DNA of 29,541 nucleotides from Chrysophaeum taylorii (lineage: Eukaryota > Sar > Pelagophyceae > Pelagomonadales > Pelagomonadaceae): the NCBI GenBank assembly GCA_029834535.1, contig JAQMWT010000631.1, positions 1 through 29,541 of the forward strand, read 5' to 3'. The notes beneath the pieces were generated by a model that was not told the origin of the DNA, did not search any database, and worked only from the letters and a program-made list of their open reading frames with translations. A program made the position numbers and the translations under genes. Positions within the stretch are counted from its first letter, which is position 1, and each line of letters starts with the position of its first letter. Positions 27,478-29,541 of this stretch are shown here, piece by piece.

Positions 27478-28461
27478 ACAAGTGCAGGCCAGTAAGTTCA
27501 CCTACTCCCAATCTCTAACCCCAGCATTTTCACCCCATTAAGTTCACCTAGTCCCAATCTCTAACCCCAGTAAGTTCGGCGTAAACCCAATCTCTATAGT
27601 TCGGCGTAAAGCCACACCCTCACCCCACTCTCCTTTGAGCTCGTCGCACCCCGCCAATCTAAGCTGCTGCGCACCGCCGCCGCTTTGAGTTTACTCTAAA
27701 ACCCCAGTAAGTTCACCTGGTCTCAGTAAGTTCACCTGGTCACTGTTCACCTAGTCCCAATCTAAACCCAGTAAGTTTGGTTCCAGTGGTCACCTGGTCA
27801 GTAAGTTCACCTACAGTGCGCGTGTAGACGCCGCGAGGGGCTTATCGGTATTGCGCAGCACGTGTGGGTAGGGTGGTCGTCGACCCAGAAGAGGATATCC
27901 GGGTTGCCGATCGACAGAGAGCCACGTAGAGCTGGACGTGGCAGAAGACGGGCTTGGGAAAGAGGACGCCGACCTCGCGGGGCGTCTGGCCCTGGCTCTT
28001 GTTGATCGTTTGGCGTCGGCGGGCCTTAAGGGATACAGGTTGGAGGAGCCTCGGTGACAACGACACGATCGATCATGTATCTGGTACCGTTGCAGTGGCC
28101 GTGCGACGGGTCGAGGTTGCGAAGACTTTAAGCTCGCGATCAAAGTCAGCATGCCGTTGGTTGTCAGGGAGTTGAAAACTCTACTGTAAAGAGCGAGGCG
28201 TCGTCTACCGACCCAACCTAGTCGGCCGAAAAGAACTCCGACGCCTCGTCTCCGGGAAAAAAAGGCCGCGGTCATGCGCGCGTTGTCAGCATCGACAACA
28301 TCGTTTCGACGGGGCGTGAGAATGGCGCGCTGAAAGAGCCGCCGCGGGTCGTGGAAATAGTCTGCGAGGTCGCCGTAGACGGCTTGGAGGATCACTGTCT
28401 GGCTCTCGCGCCTACCTGATCCTTACTCTCGCGCCTACCTGATCCTTACCCTAAATCGAGG

Positions 28462-28513
<52 letters not shown>

Positions 28514-28533
28514 TCTGTCGATTAGTAGTTAGG
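27478..28533 (-). mobile_element. array unit 6 (Helitron helicase fragment)
   Basis: A 1056-nt unit; core 28395-27811, seven-A run again giving a chimeric ~190-residue frame. The tail has many small deletions and a locally duplicated AATCTCTA/GTTCGGCGTAAA segment, yet the core remains close to unit 1. Microsatellite about 28468-28512. Confidence 0.85.
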
Positions 28534-29541
28534 ACAAGTGCAGGCCAGTAAGTTCACCTGTCCTCACCACCTAGCAGTTTAGTTCGGTCCCAGTAAGTTC
28601 ATATAACTTATTATAAGTTCACCTGGTCAGTAAGTTCACCTAGCTCCCACCAACTCGGCAGGGCTCGTCGGCTCAGCGCTCCGCCAATCTAAGCTGCTTT
28701 GATCCGACGCGCCGCCAACCTTTGAGTTTACTCTAAAAACCGCTCTAAAAACCCAGTAAGTTCACCTGGTCCAGTTTCACCACAGTCCTCCAGCTCCACC
28801 TAATTGTTTACCTGGTTCACGTGCAGTAAGTTTCACCTACAGTGCGCGTGTAGACGCCGGGAGGGGCTTATCGGTATTGCGCAGCACGTGTGGGGTAGGG
28901 TGGAGTCGTCGACAGAAGGTATATCTCTCGGGGTTGCCGATCGACAGAGAGCCACGTAGAGCTGGACGTGGCAGAAGACGGGCTTGGGAAAGAGGACGCC
29001 GACCTCGCGGGGCGTCTGGCCCTGGCTCTTGTTGATCGTTTGGCGTCGGCGGGCCTTAAGGGATACAGGTTGGAGGAGCCTCGGTGACAACAACGATCGA
29101 TCATGTATCTGGTACCGTTGCAGTGGCCGTGCGACGGGTCGAGGTTGCGAAGACTTTAAGCTCGCGATCAAAGTCAGCATGCCGTTGGTTGTCAGGGAGT
29201 TGAAAACTCTACTGTAAAGAGCGAGGCGTCGTCTTCCGACCCAGCCTAGTCAGCCGAAAAGAACTCCGACGCCTCGTCTCCGGGAAAAAAGGCCGCGGTC
29301 ATGCGCGCGTTGTCAGCATCGACAACATCGTTTCGACGGGGCGTGAGAATGCGCTGAAAGAGCCGCCGCGGGTCGTGGAAATAGTCTGCGAGGTCGCCGT
29401 AGACGGCTTGGAGGATCACTGTCTGGCTCTCGCGCCTACCTGATCCTTACTCTCGCGCCTACCTGATCCTTACCTAAATCGAGGGACAAACAGACAAACA
29501 GACAGACAGACAGACAAACAAACAGACAAACATCTGTCGAT
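28534..29541 (-). mobile_element. array unit 7, running off the window
   Basis: At least 1008 nt; core about 29419-28833. It has the most degenerate tail, with scattered losses in the minisatellite. The core has small deletions (for example around 28913 and 29091) but keeps all motif blocks. The window ends inside the ATCTGTCGAT leader, so the array may continue. Confidence 0.83.

Noticed and set aside
22325..29541. CRISPR array
   Set aside because: Short AGTAAGTTCACC motifs recur, but spacing is irregular, the units are ~1 kb with coding relics, and the setting is eukaryotic.
1..29541. Bacterial or viral origin of the window
   Set aside because: COMM-domain protein, GC-AG intron, Helitron and LINE relics, and large intergenic repeats point to a eukaryotic nuclear genome; no viral hallmark gene seen.

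Overview
The window looks like nuclear DNA of a GC-rich unicellular eukaryote. A stramenopile alga (pelagophyte-like) is my best guess. It has mostly intron-poor genes with N-terminal secretory presequences. It carries eukaryote-only families (a COMMD10-like COMM-domain protein, a Rubisco-LSMT/SETD3-type SET protein, Golgi-type glycosyltransferases) and relics of Helitron and non-LTR transposons. Asp/Ser/Thr tracts are encoded by GAC/GTC microsatellites. The lineage is inferred from style and gene content, not from a marker gene.

Left part (1-5084): a possible partial reading frame at the edge; a secreted alpha/beta-hydrolase esterase (minus strand) whose last 29 codons are recovered only by removing a 43-nt GC-AG intron; a divergently transcribed GT25-like glycosyltransferase; a dispersed repeat (3443-3950); and one forward-oriented copy of a ~1.1 kb Helitron-derived repeat (3983-5084).

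Gene island (5085-22324): a small cation-diffusion-facilitator-like membrane protein; a SET-domain protein; and a locally duplicated block. The ancestral order SET(-) / HSP20(-) / coiled-coil gene(+) was tandemly duplicated with a junction at a GTC microsatellite. This left two nearly identical small heat-shock proteins, one intact and one broken coiled-coil gene, and a 5' stub of the SET gene. Then come a second secreted esterase paralogous to the first, a 1435-residue GT2 (cellulose/chitin-synthase-like) membrane glycosyltransferase, a decayed non-LTR retrotransposon with a second copy of the dispersed repeat, a secretory-pathway glycosyltransferase with an EDD motif (GT31/fringe-like), and a COMMD10-like gene.

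Right part (22325-29541, running off the window): a head-to-tail array of seven ~1 kb units plus a leading partial tail, all inverted relative to the copy at 3983-5084. Each unit has a decayed fragment of the Pif1-type helicase C-terminus of a Helitron, a minisatellite built on CCAGTAAGTTCACCTGG, and a CAGA/CAAA microsatellite. The copies I traced through the upstream core share the same in-frame stop and frame breaks, so the fragment multiplied after it had already lost coding ability.

Functionally, the best-supported theme is the secretory pathway and cell surface: three unrelated glycosyltransferases and two secreted esterases. Housekeeping or stress genes lie among them. No operon logic is expected. 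Neighbouring genes are mostly divergent pairs (esterase 1/GT25, HSP20-B/coiled-coil) or convergent pairs (CDF/SET, esterase 2/GT2, EDD glycosyltransferase/COMMD10). I saw no rRNA, tRNA or CRISPR, but I could not run a covariance-model scan.
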